From assembly GCF_035975855.1 (NCBI RefSeq), contig NZ_CP109055.1, positions 9,052,001 through 9,116,000 of the forward strand: 64,000 nt of DNA, given 5' to 3'. The DNA comes from Streptomyces sp. NBC_01304. Its GTDB lineage: Bacteria; Actinomycetota; Actinomycetes; Streptomycetales; Streptomycetaceae. Shown here piece after piece: positions 33,237 through 41,939 of the stretch (positions are counted from its first letter, which is position 1; every line of letters starts with the position of its first letter). Under the pieces are notes generated by a model. That model saw only the letters and a list, made by a program, of their open reading frames with translations. It did not search any database and was not told the DNA's origin. Position numbers and translations under genes: made by a program.

Positions 33237-34211
33237 TCAGGTCCGGGAGCGCGCCTTCGACTGGGACAGTGCGGCCCCCGCGATGACGATCAGCGCGCCC
33301 ACCGGCATCGACCAGGTCAGCGCCTCGCCGAGCACGGCCGCGCCCGCCGCCGTGGCGATCACCGGGATGAAGTACGTGACCATCTGGCCGGTCGTCGGCC
33401 CGACCTCCGCCACCAGGCCGTACTGCAACAGCAGTCCAAGGCCGGTGCCCAGGGCGCCGAGAGCGAGCACGGCGAGCAGGGGCACGACCGGGATCCGGGT
33501 GGGCATCGAGGTGAACAGCGGGGTCACCACCGCCAGTTGGACCGTCGCGACCAGCAGCTGGCCGCTCATCATGGAGAGGTGGGAGTTCGAGGTGCCGGCC
33601 AGCGTGCGGCGGACGTAGATCCAGCCGATCGGGTAGCTCAGCGAGGCCAGCAGGGCCATGGCCGTGCCACCGAAGTCCAGGCCGTGGAAGCCCTGCCAGG
33701 CGCCGAGCACCGTCAGCACGCCGATGAACCCGAGCCCGAGCCCCGCGACGCGGCGCCGGGTGGGCCGGTCCTCGGACAGCGCGACCATCGACAGCGCCAT
33801 GCCCCACAGCGGCGACGTGGCGTTGCAGATCCCGGCGAGCGCGGACGGAATCGTCAGCTCCGCGTACGCGAACAGCGAGAACGGCAGCGCGTTCAGCAGG
33901 AACGCCGCGACCGTCAGATGCCCCCAGGTGCGCACTCCCCGAGGCAGCCGGTCCCGCTTGACCAGGAGCGCCACGGCCAGTACCGCCGTGCCGAACAGCA
34001 GCCGCCCGAAGGTGACTTGGAACGGTGCGAAGCCGTGCGTGCCGACCTTGATGAGCAGAAAGCTGAAGCCCCAGATCAGGGAGAGGACCGCGAAGCGGAT
34101 CCGCCAGTCCAGGGAGGTGCGGCGCGGCGCCGGCTCCGACGCCGGGGGTGCGGTCGGGGTGGATGCGGAGGCCGTGGAGGAGGGTGCGGGGGCGGCGACT
34201 GGCGTGGTCAT
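33237..34211 (-). CDS. EamA family exporter (third)
   Basis: A 324-residue permease with a Pro/Ala/Thr-rich cytoplasmic N-terminus of about 35 residues and ten predicted helices. LSLIWGFSFLLIKVGTHGFAP and PVIATAAGAAVLGEALTWSM are EamA landmarks. ATG 34211 is chosen over a start 12 codons upstream that would run into the divergent promoter. It is divergent from a LysR gene, the usual partner of amino-acid-type exporters, and is probably its target. Confidence 0.87.
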   Translation of the reverse strand: MTTPVAAPAPSSTASASTPTAPPASEPAPRRTSLDWRIRFAVLSLIWGFSFLLIKVGTHGFAPFQVTFGRLLFGTAVLAVALLVKRDRLPRGVRTWGHLTVAAFLLNALPFSLFAYAELTIPSALAGICNATSPLWGMALSMVALSEDRPTRRRVAGLGLGFIGVLTVLGAWQGFHGLDFGGTAMALLASLSYPIGWIYVRRTLAGTSNSHLSMMSGQLLVATVQLAVVTPLFTSMPTRIPVVPLLAVLALGALGTGLGLLLQYGLVAEVGPTTGQMVTYFIPVIATAAGAAVLGEALTWSMPVGALIVIAGAALSQSKARSRT

Positions 34212-34245
34212 GACCCCAACGATGGCGCAGTCCATTTCGTAGAAC

Positions 34246-34273
34246 AAGCGAGATTAATTACGAGGGATCGCTT
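34246..34273 (+). promoter_or_regulatory. Inverted repeat in LysR/EamA divergent promoter
   Basis: AAGCGA (34246-34251) and TCGCTT (34268-34273) form an inverted repeat around the AT-rich GATTAATTACGAGGGA in the 74-base divergent spacer. This is the natural place for LysR binding. Confidence 0.5.
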
Positions 34274-34285
34274 AGCATTGCTTAC

Positions 34286-35209
34286 ATGTTGAACCTGGAG
34301 CGCCTGCGCACCCTCGACGCCCTGGCCCGGCACGGCTCGGTCAGCGGTGCCGCCGCCGGCCTGCACGTGACGACCTCGGCCGTGTCCCAGCAGATGACCA
34401 AGCTGGAGCGCGAAGTCGGCCAGCAGCTGCTCGCCAAGAACGGCCGCGGGGTGCGGCTCACCGACGCGGGCCGGCTCCTCGCCGAGCACGCGGAGCGGAT
34501 CCTGTCGCAGGTCGAGCTGGCCCAGTCCGACCTGGAGGCGCAGCGCGGCCAGGCCGTCGGCGAGCTGCGGATCGGCGCGTTCCCCACGGCGGCGCGCGGC
34601 CTGTTCCCCGTCGCGCTCGCCGCCCTGCGTGCCGGGCATCCCGGACTGCGCGTGCGCTCCCAGGAGTTGGAGCCCGAGGACGGCGTCCGGGCCGTGCTCC
34701 GGGGCGATCTGGACCTGGCCGTCGTGCTCGACTGGTACGACAAGCCGCTGCCCGTGTCGGAAGGCGTCGCCAAGGCCTCGCTGCTCGACGACCCGGCGGA
34801 TGTGATGCTGCCCGCCGGGCACCCGCTCGCGGGGCGCGCGGAGATCGACCTCGAGGAACTCGCCGACGACGACTGGATTTCCTGGCCGGAGGGCGCGTAC
34901 TGCCAGAGCTGGCTGATGTACACGCTGCGGGCCAAGGACATCGAGCCGCGCATCTGCCACTACGCGGAGGAGCACCACACCCAACTCGCCCTGGTGGCCG
35001 CCGGTCTCGGCGTCTGCGTCACGCCGCGACTCGGGCGGGGGGTGCTGCCGCCGGCGGTCAGCGTGGTGCGGGTGCGGCAGAGCATGAAGCGTCATGTGTA
35101 CGTGGTGTGGCGCGCGGACGCCGACCGCCGGCCCTCGATCCGGGCGGCGGTCGACGCGTTGCGGGGCGCGGGGGCACTCGTGGGGGATGGAGATCTGCCC
35201 AGGGGGTGA
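34286..35209 (+). CDS. LysR family regulator (ArgP/IciA-like)
   Basis: A 307-residue LysR protein. The N-terminal winged helix is RLRTLDALARHGSVSGAAAG, TTSAVSQQMTKLEREVGQQLL, and the remaining 210 residues are a periplasmic-binding-like effector domain. The divergent EamA gene and the shared inverted repeat suggest it activates export of a metabolite, as ArgP does for LysE/ArgO. Its stop codon is the first part of a tandem repeat. Confidence 0.9.
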   Translation: MLNLERLRTLDALARHGSVSGAAAGLHVTTSAVSQQMTKLEREVGQQLLAKNGRGVRLTDAGRLLAEHAERILSQVELAQSDLEAQRGQAVGELRIGAFPTAARGLFPVALAALRAGHPGLRVRSQELEPEDGVRAVLRGDLDLAVVLDWYDKPLPVSEGVAKASLLDDPADVMLPAGHPLAGRAEIDLEELADDDWISWPEGAYCQSWLMYTLRAKDIEPRICHYAEEHHTQLALVAAGLGVCVTPRLGRGVLPPAVSVVRVRQSMKRHVYVVWRADADRRPSIRAAVDALRGAGALVGDGDLPRG

Positions 35210-35297
35210 TCCGTGAGGGCGAGCCCTCACGGCGGAGTGAACCGTGAGGCAAGCCCTGACGGAGCAGTGATCCGTGAGCCAAGCCCTAGCGGAGCAC
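35207..35297 (+). repeat. Three tandem 30-31-base repeats
   Basis: Units at 35207-35237, 35238-35267 and 35268-35297 share the pattern TGA-CCGTGAG-AAGCCCT-ACGGAGCA. Only the first keeps a perfect 9-bp hairpin, 35211-35219 with 35224-35232, loop CGAG. The array begins at the LysR stop codon and ends inside the last codons of the convergent oxidase gene. It may act as a terminator that was duplicated. Confidence 0.75.
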
Positions 35298-35756
35298 CGT
35301 GAGCTTGCGGAAGTCCCACGAGGCGATCGAGTCCGGCGTCAGACGGGCCCAGGCGTGCCGGCCGTCGTGCGGCATGGTGTCCATCCCGAAGTTCTTGCGC
35401 GCGAACACCCGCTCCGGTTCCTCGAGTTCGGGGCACGGCTCCCCGGTGCGCGGGGCCTCGCCCACGAACTCCACCGTCCCCGAGAGCTCCACGCCGCGCA
35501 GCTCGCCGTACTCCTCGCCGGAGTCGATCACCACCGCGATCCGCTGGTCCCGGCGCAGATCGGCCCAGCGCTTGCTGCGCGTGATCGAGTACAGCCACAG
35601 CGAGCTGCCGTCCCAGGTGAACCACAGCGTGCTCGCGTGCGGGGCGCCGTCGGCCGAGATCGTGGCGACCCGGCAGGTGCGCTGTTCGGTGAGGAAGGCG
35701 TCCAGTTCGTCGGGCGTCATCATGATCTTGCGGCCCCTGCGCTGTGTGACGGACAT
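35286..35756 (-). CDS. Pyridoxamine 5'-phosphate oxidase family protein (PPOX class)
   Basis: A 156-residue split-barrel protein: MTPDELDAFLTEQRTCRVAT, PHASTLWFTWDGSSLWLYS, SKRWADLRRDQRIAVVID. This is the actinobacterial F420/FMN-dependent PPOX subgroup. AAGGGGAGAG precedes the ATG on the minus strand. The substrate is unknown. It is the third flavin split-barrel gene within 5.3 kb. Confidence 0.85.
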   Translation of the reverse strand: MSVTQRRGRKIMMTPDELDAFLTEQRTCRVATISADGAPHASTLWFTWDGSSLWLYSITRSKRWADLRRDQRIAVVIDSGEEYGELRGVELSGTVEFVGEAPRTGEPCPELEEPERVFARKNFGMDTMPHDGRHAWARLTPDSIASWDFRKLTVLR

Positions 35757-35942
35757 GCTCTCCCCTTGTGGCGACGTACGGCGACGGCCCGGCGCGAACC
35801 AGGTTCTGACTGTGCGTCAGAAAAGAATGCGGTCTCTTCCGCCGGTACGCAATGGGGGTTACCCTCGCGCGGATCTCGCGTGCCACCCGTTGCCCACGCG
35901 CCGTCCACTCGTCCGCGTGCCGCCTACTCGCCAGGGGGACCC

Positions 35943-36593
35943 ATGCCGTCGACCGAAGCCCTCGCCGAACTCCTCGACCCCGCCACCACCGTGCTGCTCA
36001 CCGTCGAGTGCCAGCAGGGCGTCGTCGGCACGGAGAGCGCGCTCCCCGAACTTGCCGCGGTGGCCCGCGAGTCGGGGGCCCTCGGCAATGTCGCCCGCCT
36101 CGTCGCGGCCGCGCACACCGCGGGCGTACAGGTGCTGCACGCGGTGGCCGAGCGGCGGCCCGACGGACGCGGCGCCAACCACAACGCGCGGCTCTTCAAG
36201 GCCGCCGCGCGGCTGCCCGTGCAGCAGCTGTCCGGTACCAAGGCGGTACGGATTGCGCCGCCCATCGAGGTCGCGGAGGAGGACCTCGTGGTGCGCCGGC
36301 TGCACGGCGTCTCGCCCATCGCCGGCACGGACGTCGACGCGCTCCTTCGCAACCTCGGCTGCCGCACCCTGATCGTCACCGGGGTCTCGTCCAATGTGGC
36401 CGTACCCAACGCCGTGTTCGACGCGGTGAATCTCGGCTACACGGCCGTCGTACCGGCGGATGCCATCGCCGGGGTGCCCGCCGACTACACCCCGGTGCTG
36501 GTCCGGAACACGCTCTCGCTGGTCGCCACCGTGCTGACCAGCGACGATGTGCTCACCGCCTGGAAGCACCCGCGCCGGGCCGCCCGGGCCTGA
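35943..36593 (+). CDS. Isochorismatase-fold cysteine hydrolase-like protein lacking the usual cysteine
   Basis: A 216-residue protein with the isochorismatase fold: LLTVECQQGVVG at the first strand, DLVVRRLHGVSPIAGTDVDALL and LIVTGVSSNVAVPNAV. Typical family members have Asp in the first motif and Cys in the last (GVxTNxCV). Here these positions are Glu and Ala, so a cysteine-hydrolase reaction is unlikely; true isochorismatases also lack the Cys. ATG 35943 follows CAGGGGGAC. The substrate is unknown. Confidence 0.8.
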   Translation: MPSTEALAELLDPATTVLLTVECQQGVVGTESALPELAAVARESGALGNVARLVAAAHTAGVQVLHAVAERRPDGRGANHNARLFKAAARLPVQQLSGTKAVRIAPPIEVAEEDLVVRRLHGVSPIAGTDVDALLRNLGCRTLIVTGVSSNVAVPNAVFDAVNLGYTAVVPADAIAGVPADYTPVLVRNTLSLVATVLTSDDVLTAWKHPRRAARA

Positions 36594-36596
36594 GCG

Positions 36597-36625
36597 CGCC
36601 GCGCGAGCCCATGGCCGGCGCGGCG
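36597..36625 (+). terminator. Hairpin between convergent genes
   Basis: CGCCGCGC (36597-36604) pairs with GCGCGGCG (36618-36625) around a 13-base loop just after the hydrolase-like gene, between it and the convergent Rieske gene. Confidence 0.55.
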
Positions 36626-36680
36626 TGGGCCCGGAACGCATCACGCGAGCCGGCGATGAGCCGGGCGAGCCGGCAACGCG

Positions 36681-37151
36681 TCACGCGAGCTGGATGGAGT
36701 CCCCGGTGACGGTGATCTTGGCGGCGGGCAGTGGCCGGGGTGCCGGGCCGTCCTTCACGCTGCCGTCGGCGACGTCGTACTTGCTGCCGTGACAGACGCA
36801 GTTGATGGTGCCGTCGGCGACATCCTTGACCGGGCAGCCCTTGTGGGTGCACTCGGCGGAGAACGCCTTGAACTCGCCGGCGGACGGCTGGGTGACCACG
36901 ACGCCCTGGTCCTTGAACACCTTGCCGCCGCCCTCCGGGATGTCCGAGGTCTTGGCGAGCTCGCCCTTGGCGCCGCCGGTGGGCGCGGTTCCGGCCTTCG
37001 GTTCCTCGGAGTCGCCGCACGCCACGAGGGCGGCCGCGAGTCCGACGGCGCCCGCCGCCGCGACGACGGTGCGCCGGGAGGGCCGGGGCCCGCGCTCCGG
37101 CGGCGCCGGTTCCTGCGCGGCCGTCGGTGCCGACTCCTGTGAAACGGTCAT
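36681..37151 (-). CDS. Rieske [2Fe-2S] lipoprotein with Tat signal
   Basis: A 156-residue exported protein. The signal has twin arginines in PSRRTVVAAAGAVGLAAALVAC, ending in a lipobox-like LVAC, so it is likely a Tat-exported lipoprotein. The mature part has both Rieske ligand motifs, CTHKGC and CVCHGS, binding one 2Fe-2S cluster. Small Rieske proteins of this kind are common in Streptomyces and of unknown redox partner. AGGGGAGAG precedes ATG 37151. Confidence 0.9.
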   Translation of the reverse strand: MTVSQESAPTAAQEPAPPERGPRPSRRTVVAAAGAVGLAAALVACGDSEEPKAGTAPTGGAKGELAKTSDIPEGGGKVFKDQGVVVTQPSAGEFKAFSAECTHKGCPVKDVADGTINCVCHGSKYDVADGSVKDGPAPRPLPAAKITVTGDSIQLA

Positions 37152-37239
37152 GCTGCTCTCCCCTTGACGGTTCAGGCGCTTGCTTCGTCTGCTGTGTCGT
37201 ACGGGTGGCGCATCGGAGATGTTCAAATCCTCAACGTTT

Positions 37240-39363
37240 TCAGAGGTTCAACGCAGTCTTCAGGAAGTCCAGTTGGTGCAGCAACAGCGCATCGGCCACA
37301 CCTTCCCCGTTCGCCGCGTGCGTGGCCGTGGCCAGCGGCAGCACCTGGTGCGGGCGCCCGGCCGCGAGCAGCGCGGCGGAGAAGCGGAACGTGTGGGCCG
37401 GCACCACGTTGTCGTCGGCGAGCCCTTGGATCAGGAGCAGCGGCCGGGTCAGCCGGTCCGCGTACGGCACGAGCGAGCAGCGGTCGTAGTGCTCCGGGGT
37501 GACATCGGGATGGCCGAGGAACCGCTCCTTCCAGAAGGTGTCGTACAGGCGCTGGTCGGTGGGCGGGGCGCCCGCGACGGCGGCGTGGAAGACGTCCGGC
37601 CGGTGCAGCACCGCGCCCGCCGCGAGGAAGCCGCCGAAGGACCAGCCGCGGATGGCGACCCGCTCCAGGTCGAGGTCGGGACACCGCTCAGCGGCGGCGT
37701 GCAGGGCGTCCACCTGGTCCTCGAGGACCGGCCCCAACGTGTCGCCGTGGATGGACGTTTCCCAGTCCCTGCCGCGCCCGGGAGTGCCCCGCCCGTCGGT
37801 CACCAGGACCGCGAAGCCCTGGTCGGCGAACCACTGCGACACCGTCGCGCTCCAGGTCCGCCCGCGCAGCACCACCCGGTGCCCGGGCCCGGCGTACGGA
37901 TCGAGCAGCACCGGAAGCCGCCCGCTGCCCGGTGCGTACCCGGTGGGCAGGTACAGGGCGCTGCGCAACTCCCGCTCCCCGAGCCTGAGATGCAGGGGCG
38001 CGGCCTTGACCAGAGGTTCTTGGGTGCGTACGGCGATCTGTCCGGTCGCCTTGCCGTCACGCCGGACCCGGACCTGCCGCCCTTCGAAGGTGAGGCTGTC
38101 CAGGACGAGGGTGGGTCCGCCGGGCTCGGCGAAGTGCACGCCGGGCTCCTCGCTGATCCGGACGAAGCCCTCGTCGGGAGCGTACGACCACGAATGGACC
38201 TCGGTCGGCTCCTCGCTCGCGGTGAACACGACGCGGTCCCCGGCGACGGACAGCACCTCACCGACCTGCAGTCCGTGCGGTGTGCGGGCCTCGCCCACGC
38301 GCAGCCCGCGGGAGTCGCCCTCGCTCCAGGGGACGATCAGCGCGCCCGCCGCCGTGCGGGCCGGAGTGCCGGGGAGCTGGTCCGCCCACGCCAAGTCGCG
38401 CTGGTGGTGCAGGAGTTCGCAGCCGCCGGTGGCGGGATCGACGGCGAAGGTGCAGGCGGAGCGCTGGTCGCGGGTCTGCAGGGAGATCAGCGGGCCGTGT
38501 CCGTCCCAGGCCGCGGTGGTGACGTACTCGAAGGCGGGGTCGGTCCAGACCCCTTCGGGGTGGGTCCCGGCGGCGGGCTCCTCGGGCATGCGTACGTCGG
38601 TGCGGGAGCCGTCGAGGCCGAGGATGTGCAGGCTGGTACGGGAGTTGGCGGTGCCGGCCGCCGGGAAGCGGATCGCGCGGGGCGCCCGCTCGGGATGTGC
38701 CGGGTCGGAGAGGTACCAGCGCCGCACCGGGGACGTGTCCACGCGGGCGACCAGCAGGGCGCTGCCGTCCGGCGCCCACCAATGGGCCCGGGGGCGGCCC
38801 AGGGACTCGGCGGCCGTGTGGTCGCTCAGGCCGTACGTCACGTCGTCCGCCTCCGGCGCCGCGAGCAGCCGGTCGTCCGTGCCGTCGACGCGTACGACGT
38901 GCAGCGCACCGCCCGTGACGTACGCGACCAGCGAGCCGTCCGGGGAGGGGCGGGGGTCGACCACCGGCCCCGCGGTGGGGACCCGGACCGGGCCCGGCCC
39001 GTCCGCGGGCAGCACCCACAGCGCGCCGCCCAGCGCGAACGCGACCACGCGCGCGTGGCGGTCGACGGCATACCCGACCACGCCGTCGGAGAACTCGCGC
39101 GCCCGCTCGCGCCGGATGCGCTCGGCCTCCGGGACCGGGCCGTTCCCGCCGAGCGCCGACGGGTCGGCCAGCATGCGCTCCTCGCCGGAGACGACGTCGT
39201 ACTCCCACAGGCGGCTCACCGGGTCCTCGCCCCCGGTGCTGCGCAGGAAGAGCACCCGCTCCCCGTCGGGCGAGACCGTGAAGGCACGCGGAGTGCCGAG
39301 CGAGAACCGGCGGGTGCGGGCGAACTGAAGAGGAAAGCGATCGATGGGCGCAGACGATTCCAT
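37240..39363 (-). CDS. S9 family (dipeptidyl-peptidase IV-like) serine peptidase
   Basis: A 707-residue enzyme with a seven- or eight-bladed beta-propeller (about residues 20-440) and a C-terminal alpha/beta hydrolase domain. The catalytic triad is visible: Ser in GWSFGGFLAAG, Asp in QGLADDNVVPAHT and His near the end in ATHAANGEG. No signal peptide, so it is probably cytoplasmic and trims proline-containing peptides. I start at ATG 39363. It is divergent, across 64 bases, from the truncated HipA-like gene. Confidence 0.9.
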   Translation of the reverse strand: MESSAPIDRFPLQFARTRRFSLGTPRAFTVSPDGERVLFLRSTGGEDPVSRLWEYDVVSGEERMLADPSALGGNGPVPEAERIRRERAREFSDGVVGYAVDRHARVVAFALGGALWVLPADGPGPVRVPTAGPVVDPRPSPDGSLVAYVTGGALHVVRVDGTDDRLLAAPEADDVTYGLSDHTAAESLGRPRAHWWAPDGSALLVARVDTSPVRRWYLSDPAHPERAPRAIRFPAAGTANSRTSLHILGLDGSRTDVRMPEEPAAGTHPEGVWTDPAFEYVTTAAWDGHGPLISLQTRDQRSACTFAVDPATGGCELLHHQRDLAWADQLPGTPARTAAGALIVPWSEGDSRGLRVGEARTPHGLQVGEVLSVAGDRVVFTASEEPTEVHSWSYAPDEGFVRISEEPGVHFAEPGGPTLVLDSLTFEGRQVRVRRDGKATGQIAVRTQEPLVKAAPLHLRLGERELRSALYLPTGYAPGSGRLPVLLDPYAGPGHRVVLRGRTWSATVSQWFADQGFAVLVTDGRGTPGRGRDWETSIHGDTLGPVLEDQVDALHAAAERCPDLDLERVAIRGWSFGGFLAAGAVLHRPDVFHAAVAGAPPTDQRLYDTFWKERFLGHPDVTPEHYDRCSLVPYADRLTRPLLLIQGLADDNVVPAHTFRFSAALLAAGRPHQVLPLATATHAANGEGVADALLLHQLDFLKTALNL

Positions 39364-39427
39364 CGCGGCAATGTAGGCAGATCGCCGGCCGATCGAACAC
39401 CCCCTGCCCCGGCAGTAACCTGGGGCG

Positions 39428-39532
39428 ATGCTCACCGAAGTCACAGCGACGCGCTATGTCACGCCCTTGCGTGAGGGCGGCTCGCTCCCCGGCATCGTCG
39501 AGGCCGACGATCTCGGAACGTACGTCATGTAG
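39428..39532 (+). pseudogene. HipA-family kinase-like gene, 5' fragment (copy 1)
   Basis: The first 34 codons (MLTEVTATRYVTPLREGG onward to GTYVM) match the N-terminus of a Streptomyces HipA-family kinase as I remember it. The frame then stops at TAG 39530. The native gene would continue with a Lys-Phe-Thr-Gly stretch, which is absent, so foreign DNA interrupts the gene after codon 34. A -10 box TAACCT (39416-39421) ends six bases before the ATG, the spacing of a leaderless promoter. Confidence 0.7.
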
Positions 39533-39570
39533 TCGTCCAGCTGGGGGCGCTGACCTGCGGAGATGCCGCC
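39518..39570 (+). repeat. Direct repeat at element junction (left)
   Basis: This 53-base segment matches 54187-54239 with two mismatches (39530 T/A, 39562 G/A). It spans the last HipA-like codons and the start of the inserted DNA. A candidate attachment site, with the core around ACGTCATG-AGTCG. Confidence 0.7.
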
Positions 39571-39923
39571 AAAACCATGGCTGATCTGCGCGGATGCATC
39601 TTTCAGGGCGATTCACGTTCGTGCTGGTTCATGCAGCTGATTCTCCCCACGCGCTCCCCCGGAGGGGTGGAAACTCCCCAGATCCTCCCCAGCAAAAGGC
39701 GACGCTACCAGCGGAGACGAGGCGAAAACCCCTGCCTGTTGTCAGTACGGTGGGTGATCGCCAGGCGGATATATGACGCCGCCATCTTTGGTTCTCCGGG
39801 GCGCGGGTCCCCATGCGGTTGGGGCGAAGCCACCGGCAGCGCGTCTTTTTCGACCTCGAGCGACGAGCCCGCGACACGCGACCGCCGCCCAGTGGTCGCG
39901 CGTGTGCGTCGGCGTGAATGGAG
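39533..39923. other. Left-end non-coding region of the island
   Basis: I see no supported gene in these 390 bases. Bases 39531-39780 are similar throughout to 54200-54445 after the second HipA-like copy. They contain the motif CTCCCCAGATCCTCCCCA (inside 39671-39693), found again at 54340-54362 and, with one change, at 53986-54006. A hairpin of acacgcgacc type lies near 39873-39910. Confidence 0.55.
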
Positions 39924-40397
39924 CTACTCGACCCGGCTCACGCCGTCGTCCGGCTCGTCGTCGTCCGGCAGGTGCACGTCGTTGACCGCGATGTTCACCT
40001 CGACGACTTCCAGGCCCGTCATCCGTTCCACCGCGCCGATCACGTTCTCGCGGACCTCTGCGGCGATGTCGGTGATGCTGATCCCGTATTCCACGACGAC
40101 CTGAAGGTCGATGGCGGTCTGCTTCTCGCCGACTTCGACCTTGACGCCGCGTCCCACGCTCGCGCGTCCGCCGGGGACCCGGTCGCGCATCGCGCCGATG
40201 GTGCGGGTGAATCCGCCGCCCAGGGAGTGAATTCCTGGAACCTCCCGCGCGGCAATCCCAGCAATCTTCTCCACGACTCCGTCCGCGATGGTCGTCTTGC
40301 CTTGCAGCTCAGATGCGGCCGGCAGGATCGTGCCCCTGCCGGTGCCGGACTCATCAGGCTTGGCTTTCTGCAGGGTGGAACTGTTCGGCTCCGTCAT
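39924..40397 (-). CDS. Asp23/Gls24 family envelope stress protein
   Basis: A 157-residue protein with the Asp23 (DUF322) domain: GKTTIADGVVEKIAGIAAREVPGIHSL, GVKVEVGEKQTAIDLQVVVEYG, then VRENVIGAVERMTGLEVVEVNI. In staphylococci Asp23 lines the membrane and is induced by alkaline and envelope stress; in Streptomyces several paralogues exist. ATG 40397 follows AGGAGG. The C-terminus is acidic (DDDEPDD). It is the first gene of the island, read toward the left end. Confidence 0.9.
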   Translation of the reverse strand: MTEPNSSTLQKAKPDESGTGRGTILPAASELQGKTTIADGVVEKIAGIAAREVPGIHSLGGGFTRTIGAMRDRVPGGRASVGRGVKVEVGEKQTAIDLQVVVEYGISITDIAAEVRENVIGAVERMTGLEVVEVNIAVNDVHLPDDDEPDDGVSRVE

Positions 40398-40827
40398 CGG
40401 AAGCCACCTCCTGGGGCGCTCCACTGCCTGGCGTACCCGGGTGGCCGCCGACGGCCGTGTTTCGCCCTGCAGGTCCAAGTTCCTTGCTGGACACCGAATA
40501 TGCGCGCACGGCGCCACATTCCTTTTCGGCACCCCGGCGTACTCGACTTCTGGCCACCCCGTCGGGACGTTACGGGGACTATGCTCAGCGGTGGACGTCC
40601 CAGACCCCGGCGGCTCGTTGTTGCTCCAACGGATGGCTGCGGGTAGCGGATTGCTCGTCCCCTCACCTGACGCATCCCCCTGGGGGACTGGCGGGTTCCT
40701 CTTCTACTGGACCGGCCTTCCACCTGCCTCCGCCGTACCTACACCCCGCCGAGAGCACGCCCGGTGCCCGAGAACCCCGGCTCCGTCGTGCTGCAACTGC
40801 CCGGCGGGTCTTGCGAACCGAGGCGCC
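40398..40827. other. Non-coding spacer before the STAS gene
   Basis: A 430-base divergent region with no frame that has both a ribosome site and protein-like codon use. I see no clear promoter; a GGGTAC lies on the minus strand at 40432-40437, about 35 bases from the Asp23 start, without a matching upstream GTTT. Confidence 0.4.
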
Positions 40828-41277
40828 ATGGCGTTACCGCAATTGAACGTCTACCGGCACGACCGGAACACCCGGGCCCTGATCACCCTGTCCGGTGAGA
40901 TCGACCTGGAGTCCGTACCCCTGCTGCGCGAGACGCTGGAGCGATGTCTGCGCGACGGCATCCGCACATTCGACATCGACCTCACCCCCGTCATCTTCTG
41001 CGACTGCACCGGCCTCAACGCCTTCATCGAGACGGCTCAGCAGATCAGCACGGCCGGCGGCTCGCTCCAGCTGCACTACCCGCCACCCATGCTGACCCGG
41101 ATGATCACCCTCGCCCGCTGCACCTTCCTCCTCTCAAGCCCTGCGCCCACCCCGGCAACGGCTCTCCTGCCAAACCCCGTTCCCGCACCCATGTCGGCAA
41201 CGCTGCCCGTGCCGTGCTTCGAGACGCTGCGCCGCCTCGCCCCCGTCGCGCCTGCCGCCTCGGGCGGTGTGCTGTGA
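40828..41277 (+). CDS. STAS domain anti-sigma factor antagonist
   Basis: A 149-residue protein with a STAS fold (LITLSGEIDLESVPLLRETLERCL, then FDIDLTPVIFCDCTGLNAFIE). In RsbV/BldG-type antagonists the motif is D-S-T/S-G, and the Ser is phosphorylated to release the anti-sigma factor. Here the Ser is Cys (D-C-T-G), so phosphorylation could only use the adjacent Thr. A Pro/Ala-rich tail of about 60 residues follows. It overlaps the next gene by 4 bases (GTGA). Confidence 0.87.
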   Translation: MALPQLNVYRHDRNTRALITLSGEIDLESVPLLRETLERCLRDGIRTFDIDLTPVIFCDCTGLNAFIETAQQISTAGGSLQLHYPPPMLTRMITLARCTFLLSSPAPTPATALLPNPVPAPMSATLPVPCFETLRRLAPVAPAASGGVL

Positions 41278-41939
41278 AGGCCCGGCCCGGTCGAGGGCTG
41301 TCACGAAAGCCCGGCAGCGAGGGATCTCCCGCCAAGGGCGGAGTGCGTGTACGTCGGGTGAACCGCTGGCTGGCAGAAGACATGCGGGAGGACCTCGCCG
41401 ACCTGTACGAGGAGTCCTGTGCGGCACCTCCCAGCGAGTCCTTCCGCAGTCGCAGCCGCCTCGAATTCCTGAGCTGTCTCAGTGGCGATGCCCGGCGGCC
41501 GGGGTTCGCCATGGTGATCGCGGAGACGGTGGACCTGGCCGGGTGCGCGTTCGGATATCCGGTCCGCAGGGACGGCTCCTGGTGGCTTGGCTTCGACGGC
41601 GCACTGCCGCTCAGCGTCGAGCAACTCACCGAGTCCGGCGGTGTGTTCGCGGTCACCCATCTCCTGGTCCGCCCACATGCACAGGAGTTGGAGGTGGCCG
41701 GCCGTCTACAGGAGCGGATACTTGCCGATCACCAGGCGTCGTTGGGCGTCACCCTGGTGGCTCAGGGAGATCGTCCTGCTCTCGATTCCATACGGTCCTG
41801 GGGATGGCGGGACCTCGGCGACATCTGGCGTCCTGCCGGTCCCACGGTGTTCCGGGTGCTGGTGCTGCCCGTCGGGGAACGGACGACCCAGAGGCTGGAG
41901 GGGCTTGCCCACCATGCCTGGACCCGGTGGCCCGGATGA
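41274..41939 (+). CDS. GNAT-like acetyltransferase-fold protein
   Basis: A 221-residue protein. The basic N-terminus leads to LAEDMREDLADLYEESC, then a GNAT-like core (AFGYPVRRDGSWWLGF, VFAVTHLLVRPHAQELEVAGRLQERIL), where VRPHAQELEVAGRL stands at the acetyl-CoA-binding motif A place, though its R/QxxGxG/A signature is weak. Function not recognised. Both ends overlap neighbours by 4 bases, so STAS, this protein and the GAF-ANTAR protein are one coupled operon. Confidence 0.7.
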   Translation: MKARPGRGLSRKPGSEGSPAKGGVRVRRVNRWLAEDMREDLADLYEESCAAPPSESFRSRSRLEFLSCLSGDARRPGFAMVIAETVDLAGCAFGYPVRRDGSWWLGFDGALPLSVEQLTESGGVFAVTHLLVRPHAQELEVAGRLQERILADHQASLGVTLVAQGDRPALDSIRSWGWRDLGDIWRPAGPTVFRVLVLPVGERTTQRLEGLAHHAWTRWPG

